A stretch of 64,000 nt of DNA from positions 1-64,000 of IMG/VR virus record IMGVR_UViG_3300047548_001372. The stretch is one strand, 5' to 3'. Position numbers and translations under genes: made by a program. Of the stretch, positions 56,774 through 64,000 are shown piece by piece (the stretch's first letter is position 1; the number at the start of each line of letters is the position of its first letter). The DNA comes from a virus. Under the pieces are notes generated by a model. That model made no database searches, was not told the origin of the DNA, and saw only the letters and a program-made list of their open reading frames with translations.

Positions 56774-59760
56774 ATGTCAACATTTAGTGATACTATTTTA
56801 GCTCATAAGTATTTAAACAAAGATCTTGGTGAAACATCATGGGATGATGTTGCTCGTCGTGTTGCTTGGGAGGTTGTGGGGAAGAATTATCCGAGGGCTT
56901 ACAAGGAAATCTACCAGATTATTAAAGATAAGAAGTTTATTCCTGGTGGACGTTACCTGTATGCTGCTGGACGTCCGTATCATCAGACACAAAACTGTTT
57001 TGCTGCTGAAACACGTGTTCCATTTTATGAAAATAGTCAATTCTGTGTAAAAACTGCACCAATTAAAGATCTTGTGGGAAAGCCAGATCTAGTGATTATG
57101 ACAACTGATGGCAAGTGGACACAGGCAGAGATTAAGTCATTTGGTGTGCAAAAGCTCTCAAAGATTACACTACAACGACAGATTAACATTTATATGATTT
57201 CTGATGGTGGTACGTTGGAGACGTATGAAGAGAAAGTGATTTATGCCACACCTGGTCATTCTTGGCGTGTGCGGGCTGTAAACACAGATACCAAAGAAGT
57301 AAAGAAGCAAGAAGTACAGACAAAGCATTTGAAGCCTAAGATGGAATTGTGGGATGTATATGATCGCGCACATCGTTGGGCTGTGATGTCTGTAGAAAAG
57401 ACAGATCGCGAAGAGGAAGTATTTTGCGCGGTAGTAGAAAATACTCATGAGTTTGTCATTGAAGGAGATATTCTCACAGGAAACTGTCTACTTCTTGATG
57501 TAGAAGATACTCGTCAAGCATGGGCTGATCTCTCTCGCAGATCGGTAGAAGGTCTTTCTACTGGTGCTGGTATTGGTGTGGTGTATTCAAAGATCCGCCC
57601 AAATGGAAGCCCTATCCGTGGTATGGGTGGTAAGGCTACTGGCCCTATTGCATTGATGCAGATGATCAATGAGCTTGGTAGGCATATTCAGCAGGGTGGA
57701 AGTAGGCGGTCGGCTCTTTGGGCTGGGCTTCACTGGAACCATGCAGATGTTCATGATTTTATTGCATTGAAGAATTGGATTCCTGAAGTGCGTGCGCTAA
57801 AGGAACAAGATTTTAATTTCCCCGCACCAATGGATGGTACGAACATTAGTGTTATTCTTGATGATGATTTCTTCAAAGCATATCATGATACCAATAATCC
57901 ACAACATGTTCATGCGCATGATGTGCATAAGAAGGTTGTGAGGAGTATGCTGAAGACTGGCGAGCCTAAATTCTGGGCCATTGTTAAGTAATTAACATTG
58001 TAAACTAATCTAAAAACGGTGAAAATCCTACTGGGAAAACACCGTGCTAATCCGATATGGAAAGCGTAACGACTATGATAGCTAATAAAAAAGAGTTCAC
58101 CAAACTTGTATCGTCGTTTGTGTTGGGTGACGGATATTTGTCTACCACAAAGTCTTACTATCTTGTTGAACAGCGTACTGTAGAGCGTTCGCAATATAAC
58201 AGAAAGAAGAACTCTGCTTATCGGTTAAAGCAGTTAAAAGTTCATCAAGATTATGTGGAGTGGCAAGTATCTATTTTGGAAGAGCTTACATCTGTACACT
58301 TGGTAGTGGTTCCACACAGTGTAGACAGCCGTGGACATAATTCTAATGAAAGATATCAACTGTCTACAAAAACACATCCATTCTACACAGCAATGCGCGA
58401 GCGATTGTATAACAGTGGTGTCAAGCAGTTAGATCCACATTATCTAAAACTGTTTGACTGGCAATCAGCAGCAATTCTGTATATGGATGATGGTTGGATT
58501 GATGTAGAACCAAGGCTAACAAAAGAAACATATGTGCGGGCTAGTATAGCTTCTCACAGTTACACCTATGCAGAAAACCTTTTACTTAAGCAAGTACTAA
58601 AAGAGAAGCTAGGTATTGAGTTTAATGTACGACGTCACAAACAACGATCTGGTGAATACAAGTGGTACTTGGAAGCTAAAAAAGATCACGCAAAGCGGTT
58701 TCTTTCTGGTATAGAAAGATACGTATTTCCAAGTTTTTATTATAAGCTGTCGTATGATTAGCTCCTACTATAGCGTAGGATGGTGATATAGTCTCATCTG
58801 TATGGTAACATGCAGGTATAGTTGGAAACTTCTATACATAAGATTTTGGGATTTAGCATTGACGTTGGTAAGAATGCAGGTGAGCATCTTCGGAACGCTT
58901 GCACCGAGGTAACAAGTGCTGATGATTCAGATGTCTGTAACATTAGCTCTATCAATCTTGCTCGTATTGAAACACTGGATGAGTTTAAGCATGTAGTCAA
59001 TCTTGCAATGATCTTCCTACTCTGCGGTACCTTATACAGTAAAGTACCATTTGCAGAAGTTGCAGCAACACGTGAGAAGAATAGACGTCTTGGATTAGGT
59101 TTGATGGGCATGCATGAATGGCTTCTTGTGCGCGGGAAGAAGTATGGCCCAGATCCAGAATTAGCCACATGGCTAGAACACTACGCTACATCAACAGACA
59201 TTGCAGCAGGATATGCTGATGAACTTGGTATCAGCCGTTCGGTAAAGACACGGGCTATTGCTCCAACAGGCACCATTAGTATTATTGCAGAAACAACATC
59301 TGGTATCGAACCATTGTTCTGCTCTGCATTTAAGCGCCGATACTTGAAGGGAAATACCTGGCATTACCAATATGTGGTCGATGCAACAGCACAGCGTATT
59401 ATTGAGCGTGGTGTTGATCCTGATAGCATTGAAGACGCATACTCACTGGCAAATGATGTAGAACGTCGATTGGCATTCCAGTCGTTTGTACAGCAGTATG
59501 TTGACCACGGTATTTCTAGTACGATCAATCTTCCTGCTTGGGGAAGTGATTTGAATAACGAAACACGGGTTGACTCATTCGCTGATATGTTGATGAAGTA
59601 CCTTCCAACACTGCGCGGTATTACGACGTATCCTGATGGTGCTCGTGGTGGGCAGCCGTTGGTAGCAGTACCATATCGTGAAGCAGTGAATCAAACTGGT
59701 ACTGAGTTTATTGAGTATGGGAATGAGAATGCGTGTGTAAGTGGGGTGTGTGGGATTTAG
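56774..59760 (+). CDS. nrdJ: Ribonucleotide reductase (NrdJ-like), with mini-intein and group I intron
   Basis: Exons 56774-57967 and 58849-59760; an in-frame intein occupies 56996-57484. The mature extein is about 540 residues. Features: G-A-G-I-G-V-V-Y region, Q-G-G-S-R-R-S-A, active-site N-A-C-T-E in exon 2, P-T-G-T-I-S-I-I-A...S-G-I-E-P (nucleotide-binding loop), and a C-terminal C-x-x-x-C (ACVSGVC). The small size and absence of a partner subunit here favour an adenosylcobalamin (class II) enzyme; class I alpha cannot be fully excluded. Reduces ribonucleotides for phage DNA synthesis. AAGGGGAAATTAC precedes ATG. Confidence 0.87.
56996..57484 (+). mobile_element. Mini-intein in ribonucleotide reductase (163 aa)
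   Basis: Starts at Cys (C-F-A-A-E-T-R-V, block A), has block B A-T-P-G-H-S-W-R-V, and ends V-V-E-N-T-H-E-F-V-I-E-G-D-I-L-T-G-N before extein Cys. Flanks join as T-Q-N|C-L-L-L-D. No endonuclease domain fits in 163 residues. The penultimate residue is Gly instead of the usual His. Confidence 0.88.
57968..58848 (+). other. Group I intron in the reductase gene (881 bp)
   Basis: Exon GCCT (ending 57967) pairs with GGGC in the intron start (AAATTCTGGGC) with U-G at the cut (P1). AAATTC pairs with exon-2 GGATTT over six positions (P10). Core words ACGGTGAAAATCC, GGGAAAACACCGTGCTAATCC, AACGACTATG and, near the 3' end, GGTGATATAGTCTCATC match group I structure. The last base is G (58848). Joining restores T-G-E-P|G-F-S-I-D. 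Confidence 0.87.
58057..58761 (+). CDS. LAGLIDADG homing endonuclease inside the reductase intron
   Basis: 234 residues (or 228 from ATG 58075). Two motifs: F-T-K-L-V-S-S-F-V-L-G-D-G-Y and L-K-L-F-D-W-Q-S-A-A-I-L-Y-M-D-D-G-W, both keeping the acidic residue. Homologous to the endonuclease in the capsid intron; both begin at an ATG within the intron core word ACTATG. Confidence 0.9.
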   Translation: MESVTTMIANKKEFTKLVSSFVLGDGYLSTTKSYYLVEQRTVERSQYNRKKNSAYRLKQLKVHQDYVEWQVSILEELTSVHLVVVPHSVDSRGHNSNERYQLSTKTHPFYTAMRERLYNSGVKQLDPHYLKLFDWQSAAILYMDDGWIDVEPRLTKETYVRASIASHSYTYAENLLLKQVLKEKLGIEFNVRRHKQRSGEYKWYLEAKKDHAKRFLSGIERYVFPSFYYKLSYD

Positions 59761-59769
59761 GGTTATACT

Positions 59770-59806
59770 ATTGGCGCACACAGGAATATAACTTGTGTGC
59801 GCCAAT
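59770..59806 (+). repeat. 13-bp hairpin after the reductase gene
   Basis: ATTGGCGCACACA (59770-59782) pairs perfectly with TGTGTGCGCCAAT (59794-59806) around an 11-base loop. No T-run follows. It sits 10 bases after the stop and just before the next gene, and recalls the GC-rich hairpins of the leftward genes. Confidence 0.78.
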
Positions 59807-59823
59807 TCATACAAGGAAAACCA

Positions 59824-60999
59824 ATGTATACACTACACCACGGAGATTGTTTAGAAGTATTACAAACATTACCAGACAACAGTGTTGATTCTATTGTTAC
59901 TGATCCACCAGCAGGTATTGCATTTATGAATATGCAGTGGGATAAAGATAAAGGTGGAAGAGATGTTTGGATCGCATGGATGGAGAAAGTAGCAAAACAG
60001 TGTTTACGAATTATAAAACCTGGTGGTCATGCACTGGTTTGGTCATTGCCTAGAACTAGCCACTGGACTGGTACTGCATGGGAGAATGCTGGATGGGAGC
60101 CAAGGGATAAGATCTATTTTCTTTTTGGAACAGGTTTTCCAAAAAGTATGAATATTGGAAAGCAGATTGATAAAATGCGCGGGGCTATTAAAATACCAAT
60201 CACAGCACCAGCAACAGAAGAAGCAAAACAATGGGATGGTTGGGGTACAGGATTGAAACCAGCATCAGAAGAATGGTGGCTTTTCAGGAAACCTATTTCT
60301 GAATCAACTATTACAGACAATGTACTTCACTGGGGTACTGGTGGGTTGAATATTGATGGGTGTAGGATTGAACTTGATGATGCCTCCAAAGAGAGGGCTG
60401 GTAAGTTGAAGCAGAGAACTAACAAACCTTCAGGGAGAGGACTTCATCACAATCCTAAATCAGATATTCAAAGAATAAGATTGGATCGAGAGATTGACAC
60501 TTTTAAGTTGTCTGGTCGATGGCCAGCAAATGTAGTGCATGATGGTAGTGATGAAGTGGTGGAGATGTTTCCAGATGTAAAAGCTGGTACTGCTGTAAGA
60601 AAGAATGTAGGAGTATCTGGAGCTGGTTGGAAGTCAGTAGGATATGCAGATACAAAAAATGATGTCTCTTATAATGACTCTGGTTCAGCAGCACGCTTCT
60701 TTTATGGGGCAAAGGCAAGTGTGCGCGATAGGGATGAGGGGTTGAGTAAATCTGATACTACTACTACTCGCGCAAATATTCATCCTACGGTAAAGAGTAC
60801 TGAGTTGATGCGGTATTTGTGTCGTTTAATTACTCCCCCGCACGGAATAGTCCTTGATCCATTTACTGGTAGTGGAAGTACTGGAAAGGGTGCATTGAAA
60901 GAAGGTTTCCAGTTTATTGGTATTGAGATGGATGAAGAGTATGTTACTATTGCCCGCGCAAGGCTGGAGCATGTACTTCAGCAGAAAGGATCTTCATGA
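59824..60999 (+). CDS. Second DNA methyltransferase (DPPA variant)
   Basis: 391 residues from ATG 59824 (CAAGGAAAACC upstream). T-D27-P-P-A30 in place of DPPY and D-P-F-T-G-S-G-S-T-G near 345, so the same beta-type order as the 55965 enzyme and a related opening (LHHGDCLEVLQTLPDNSVD). The large middle region (about 130-310) is a probable target recognition domain. Its stop overlaps the GMP reductase start. Confidence 0.85.
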   Translation: MYTLHHGDCLEVLQTLPDNSVDSIVTDPPAGIAFMNMQWDKDKGGRDVWIAWMEKVAKQCLRIIKPGGHALVWSLPRTSHWTGTAWENAGWEPRDKIYFLFGTGFPKSMNIGKQIDKMRGAIKIPITAPATEEAKQWDGWGTGLKPASEEWWLFRKPISESTITDNVLHWGTGGLNIDGCRIELDDASKERAGKLKQRTNKPSGRGLHHNPKSDIQRIRLDREIDTFKLSGRWPANVVHDGSDEVVEMFPDVKAGTAVRKNVGVSGAGWKSVGYADTKNDVSYNDSGSAARFFYGAKASVRDRDEGLSKSDTTTTRANIHPTVKSTELMRYLCRLITPPHGIVLDPFTGSGSTGKGALKEGFQFIGIEMDEEYVTIARARLEHVLQQKGSS

Positions 61000-61934
61000 G
61001 CTTTTATGCAGACTTTGAAGATGTGATGATCGTTCCAACGTTTAGCCATCTAACAAGTAGGAAAGATGCAGAACTTACTGTTACGTATAAGTTTCCTTAT
61101 TCAATGTATCCATTTACTGGTGTTCCAATTGTAGCTTCAAATATGGATGGTGTTGGTACTCCTCAGATGGCTGAAGCACTAGCATCACATGGTATGCTTA
61201 CGTGTCTTACAAAGTCATATACAAGCCCCGCACATGGAATACGAACATTTGGCTTACGCGAAGGTATTTCAGCGGTAGAGCAGTATATTCTACAACATAA
61301 TCCAGAAATAATCTGTCTTGATGTAGCAAATGGGTATATGAGTACATTTGTAGACTTTGTACGCAGTGCGCGGAATGTGTATAATGGAACAATCATTGCA
61401 GGAAACGTTGTAACTCCCTCAGGAGTAGAAGCACTAGCCAATGCTGGTGCAGATATTGTAAAAATTGGTATTGGATCTGGGAGCATGTGTACTACCAGGT
61501 TAAAGGCTGGTGTGGGTGTTCCACAACTCACAGCAATTATTACATGCGCTGAAGCACATCTAGGAGTACATCTTATGAGCGATGGAGGATGTAGAAATCC
61601 TGGTGATGTAGTAAAAGCATTTGCTGCTGGTGCATCTTTTGTGATGCTTGGTGGAATGTTTGCAGGTCATACAGAGGGTGGGCATGTGCAAGGAGATCCA
61701 TTCTACGGAATGTCTAGTCATGTGGCTATGGAAAAGCATTATGGTGGTGTTGATGACTATCGTACATCGGAGGGAAGAGTAGCGCTTATCGATCATAAAG
61801 GATCAGTACATGATACAGTGCGTGATATTCTTGGTGGGTTGAGGAGTGGGATGTCATACATCGGCGCACGCACAATTCCAGAGATTAAACAAAAAGCACG
61901 ATTTATTCAAGTTAATCGACAGGTTAATCATTAG
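60996..61934 (+). CDS. guaC: GMP reductase
   Basis: 312 residues. G-S-M-C165-T-T-R-L-K-A-G-V-G-V-P-Q carries the catalytic Cys loop of the IMPDH/GMP reductase family, followed by S-D-G-G-C and F-V-M-L-G-G-M-F-A-G-H-T-E, which matches GMP reductase rather than IMP dehydrogenase. No CBS domains. Converts GMP to IMP with NADPH; in a phage it may rebalance purines or supply a modified-base route. Directly follows the second methyltransferase with a 4-base overlap. Confidence 0.87.
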   Translation: MSFYADFEDVMIVPTFSHLTSRKDAELTVTYKFPYSMYPFTGVPIVASNMDGVGTPQMAEALASHGMLTCLTKSYTSPAHGIRTFGLREGISAVEQYILQHNPEIICLDVANGYMSTFVDFVRSARNVYNGTIIAGNVVTPSGVEALANAGADIVKIGIGSGSMCTTRLKAGVGVPQLTAIITCAEAHLGVHLMSDGGCRNPGDVVKAFAAGASFVMLGGMFAGHTEGGHVQGDPFYGMSSHVAMEKHYGGVDDYRTSEGRVALIDHKGSVHDTVRDILGGLRSGMSYIGARTIPEIKQKARFIQVNRQVNH

Positions 61935-61944
61935 GAGGCTGTCT

Positions 61945-62169
61945 ATGCCAATGCCTAAACCGCGTCCACGAGAGAATGAGCAGGATTTTATTACACGCTG
62001 TATGGGAAATGATACCATGGTAACTGATTTTCCAGAGAACAATCAGCGTGCTGCGGTGTGCTACCAGCAGTGGAGGGATAGACGTCGTCCACGTAGCCCT
62101 GCTGAAAAGACTGAGGCGAAAGCTCCTTCACGCTTTGATAGTTTGAATACTGGTGAAGTTGATCAATGA
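61945..62169 (+). CDS. Small conserved phage protein, CM...FPxxxQRxAVCxxxW motif
   Basis: 74 residues from ATG 61945 (TTAGGAGGCTGTCT upstream). P-K-P-R-P-x-E-x-E-x-D-F-I-x-R-C-M-G-N...D-F-P-E-N-N-Q-R-A-A-V-C-Y-Q-Q-W is a motif widespread in phage head-region proteins, alone or fused to proteases. Role unknown. Followed by a terminator. Confidence 0.78.
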   Translation: MPMPKPRPRENEQDFITRCMGNDTMVTDFPENNQRAAVCYQQWRDRRRPRSPAEKTEAKAPSRFDSLNTGEVDQ

Positions 62170-62187
62170 CAGTAATTTTTGATAAAA

Positions 62188-62225
62188 AACATCCTCTTAT
62201 ATAGATAGGAGGATGTTTTTTTTTA
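62188..62225 (+). terminator. Terminator before the packaging genes
   Basis: 9-bp stem AACATCCTC / GAGGATGTT (62188-62196 / 62209-62217), then nine T. Confidence 0.85.
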
Positions 62226-62227
62226 TT

Positions 62228-62304
62228 TAGTTTGTACATAGTTTACAAGCAGTTTACACCTACTTTACAGATAGTTTACGTATACTTTGTGCAATGTTTA
62301 CCAA
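62228..62304. repeat. Seven tandem 11-bp repeats, consensus TAGTTTACAnn
   Basis: Seven imperfect units in register fill the space between the terminator and the ribosome-binding site of the 62314 gene. The period equals about one helical turn, as in an array of protein-binding sites. Confidence 0.85.
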
Positions 62305-62313
62305 GGATATACT

Positions 62314-63105
62314 ATGGGAAGAAGAAAAATTACTCAAACACAGCAGACACAAGCTCCTCAACCAGCTGTGCGCGTGACAGAAAAAGAAGAAAAACCAACA
62401 CCACCACAATTCAGTACACTTACAAAAGATCAAATTATCGAAGAGTATAAACGATCGTACGACATCGATAACCTAACAACACCAAATGATAGAGCTAATC
62501 TTGATACGATGATTATGAACGCATTAGCTATTCGATCACTACAAGAAAAGCTCTTAGAGTTAGCAGTAGAAAACGTTATTGATAATGCTTCTGATATTAA
62601 ACGCATCAATGACAGTATTCGCGATCTTACACAAACCAATCTTGCTATTGAACGACAGTTAAGTATTGATCGCAAGACAAGAAGGTCAGAATCTGAACAA
62701 TCAGTACTTGAATATATTAACTGGTTAAAAGATGCAGCATCAGAGTTTCTCAGCGATACTCCACGTCTCACAAAGATCTCTTGTAAGCGCTGTAATATTA
62801 TGGTTGGCAGAATTAGCGGTGTGTATGATACCACATTCTTTTCTGCGGAGTTTCAATGTCCACAATGTAAAAAACATATCTATATTCGTAGAGATGAGCG
62901 TGACACATTCTATGACATCAGAGATCCAGATTGGCGTAGAAAGTATCCTATTGAAATTATTCAGCCAAATAACGCTATCCTGGATGCACCGTTGGATACT
63001 GCATTAGTAGAAGATGATGTGGTTATTAGTAATACGGTACAGGATGTTACAGAGTATGAGGATAAGGTAGTTGAGGTTTTTAGTGAGCCGCGCACACAGG
63101 AATAA
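62314..63105 (+). CDS. Zinc-ribbon protein before terminase, candidate small terminase
   Basis: 263 residues from ATG 62314 (AAGGATATACT upstream). Basic Gln/Pro-rich N-terminus, long helical middle (about 50-140), then a zinc ribbon C157-x-x-C160 / C182-x-x-C185, and an acidic tail. It directly precedes the terminase large subunit, where the small subunit often is. That assignment is positional; the zinc ribbon is not typical of small terminases. Confidence 0.6.
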   Translation: MGRRKITQTQQTQAPQPAVRVTEKEEKPTPPQFSTLTKDQIIEEYKRSYDIDNLTTPNDRANLDTMIMNALAIRSLQEKLLELAVENVIDNASDIKRINDSIRDLTQTNLAIERQLSIDRKTRRSESEQSVLEYINWLKDAASEFLSDTPRLTKISCKRCNIMVGRISGVYDTTFFSAEFQCPQCKKHIYIRRDERDTFYDIRDPDWRRKYPIEIIQPNNAILDAPLDTALVEDDVVISNTVQDVTEYEDKVVEVFSEPRTQE

Positions 63106-63107
63106 CT

Positions 63108-64000
63108 ATGCCTATACGAAAAAAATTAGATGAAAAGGATTTAGATCTTTTAGAAGTACTAGAAGATGAAGTTTGGCTAACTGAGTTTTTACGCAATACA
63201 TCAGACGGTGAACATAACCGTGCACTTTGGCCAGCACAACCATGGAAGTATCGAGACTATCAAAAACAACTACTTACTGATAAATCAAAATACATCTCAC
63301 TTACTGGGGGACGTGCTATTGGTAAGTGTGAGCCTGGTGAAGCAAAGATCCTTACCGTAGGGCGTGGATATATGATGTTGAAAGATCTGGTGAAAGAAAC
63401 ATCATTTCCAGTGTATGCACTAGATCAATACTCTAATCTTGTTCAGCGTAGAGCACGAGTTACACCAGATGACATGGCTCCAGTAAAAAAGATTTATACT
63501 CGTGCGGGGCATTTAATACACGTCACAGCAGAACATCCAATCCTTACACCAGATGGATGGGTAAAAGCAGAAAATATTGATGTAGGATCGTTGGTTGGTG
63601 TATTGACACAAATACCCAACGATATGATCAGTCAAACATTTGCCTGGCATGAATTACGGTTTTTTGGATATATCTTACTAGATCCTCCATTGCGCGAAAG
63701 TACTGTTTTTGTACCAAAGTATAAAAAGATTGGAGAAGAGTTTAAGTACATCTGTTCTCTTTTACCAGTAGATGTATTTCCTCGTGAGAATGGGTTTGGT
63801 GTGCGTAGGATTAAAGGTGGGTATTTTTCTACAATCCGCGCACTTTACAATGATGTAGGTTTTGATGATGACTACGTATTTTCCTTGCGTATGTCAAGTA
63901 TGCCAGAGCTGCTACTGTTAGAATGTAAAGAAAATCTTAAAGTATTTCTTGAAGCGCTGTTTGCTCAATTTGCAGAAGTATCTGCGCGGGAGATTAGTAT
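63108..64000 (+). CDS. terL: Terminase large subunit, N-terminal part, interrupted by an intein; runs off the window
   Basis: 297 codons are present. N-terminus has W-P-A-Q-P-W-K-Y-R-D-Y-Q-K-Q-L-L and S-L-T-G-G-R-A-I-G-K73, a terminase ATPase Walker A (G-G-R-x-x-G-K-S/T) cut exactly after Lys. The Ser/Thr must come from the C-extein beyond the right edge. Packages DNA into proheads using ATP. The frame remains open to base 64000. Confidence 0.87.
   Translation, partial: MPIRKKLDEKDLDLLEVLEDEVWLTEFLRNTSDGEHNRALWPAQPWKYRDYQKQLLTDKSKYISLTGGRAIGKCEPGEAKILTVGRGYMMLKDLVKETSFPVYALDQYSNLVQRRARVTPDDMAPVKKIYTRAGHLIHVTAEHPILTPDGWVKAENIDVGSLVGVLTQIPNDMISQTFAWHELRFFGYILLDPPLRESTVFVPKYKKIGEEFKYICSLLPVDVFPRENGFGVRRIKGGYFSTIRALYNDVGFDDDYVFSLRMSSMPELLLLECKENLKVFLEALFAQFAEVSAREIS
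63327..64000 (+). mobile_element. Intein at the terminase Walker A motif (partial)
   Basis: Begins at Cys74 (C-E-P-G-E-A-K-I-L-T, block A); block B is V-T-A-E-H-P-I-L-T-P-D-G-W. From about codon 190 a domain with F-F-G-Y-I-L-L-D-P-P-L follows, a degenerate LAGLIDADG helix (G-Y-I-L-G-D-G in active ones). The C-terminal splice site lies outside the window. Confidence 0.88.

Noticed and set aside
60996-61934. IMP dehydrogenase
   Set aside because: The V-M-L-G-G-M-F-A-G-H-T-E segment and lack of CBS domains fit GMP reductase better.
1-64000. tRNA genes or CRISPR array
   Set aside because: No cloverleaf with a T-arm GTTCAA word in non-coding gaps, and no regularly spaced repeat-spacer pattern. 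The repeated modules are separated by whole genes.

Overview
This is part of the genome of a double-stranded DNA tailed phage, most likely a siphovirus. It has HK97-type head genes, a tail tube, a tape measure and tail fibres, and no tail sheath or contractile baseplate. No integrase, repressor, tRNA or CRISPR array was seen. The DNA is fairly AT-rich, with short GC-rich words (CCGCGCA / TGCGCGG) scattered through it. The host cannot be named: the promoters are ordinary sigma70-like ones (TTGACA, 17 bp, TATAAT). A possible AcrIII-1 ring nuclease would suit a host carrying type III CRISPR.

Layout. (1) 1-440 is non-coding and holds the terminator that ends the leftward transcripts. (2) About 0.4-15.7 kb, leftward: some 36 small, mostly unknown genes, many with a private promoter inside a repeated ~65-bp module. 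Each module has consensus -35/-10 hexamers, a TAACA-N6-TAACA box exactly 8 bp upstream of the -35, and often a GC-rich inverted repeat whose arms pair the 3' end of one gene with the promoter of the next. (3) 16-26 kb, leftward: replication and nucleotide genes (ThyX, nucleases, RecA-like, family A polymerase, DnaB, primase), then a probable ssDNA-binding protein at 26.2-27.1 kb. (4) 27-30.4 kb: small helical proteins and a glycosyltransferase. (5) 30.4-53.5 kb, leftward: virion genes from tail fibres (left) to capsid, decoration protein and protease/scaffold (right). The capsid gene is split by a group I intron. (6) 53.5-54.16 kb: a divergent non-coding region. (7) 54.16-64 kb, rightward: MazG-like protein, two DNA methyltransferases, ribonucleotide reductase (with a mini-intein and a group I intron), GMP reductase, a small conserved phage protein, a zinc-ribbon protein and the terminase large subunit. 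The terminase is interrupted by an intein at its Walker A motif and runs off the right edge.

The nucleotide genes (reductase, ThyX, dCMP deaminase-like protein, MazG, GMP reductase) would feed the phage polymerase. The small leftward genes look like an early/accessory block of separately promoted cassettes with several duplicated families, where host-takeover or counter-defence functions would be expected. The strongest unexplained signal is the repeated promoter-hairpin module. Its arm sequences differ between copies but co-vary, and every non-Watson-Crick position in the well-paired copies is G-U in the leftward RNA. A second is a pair of related group I introns in the capsid and reductase genes, inserted at the same short junction (GCCT|GG).
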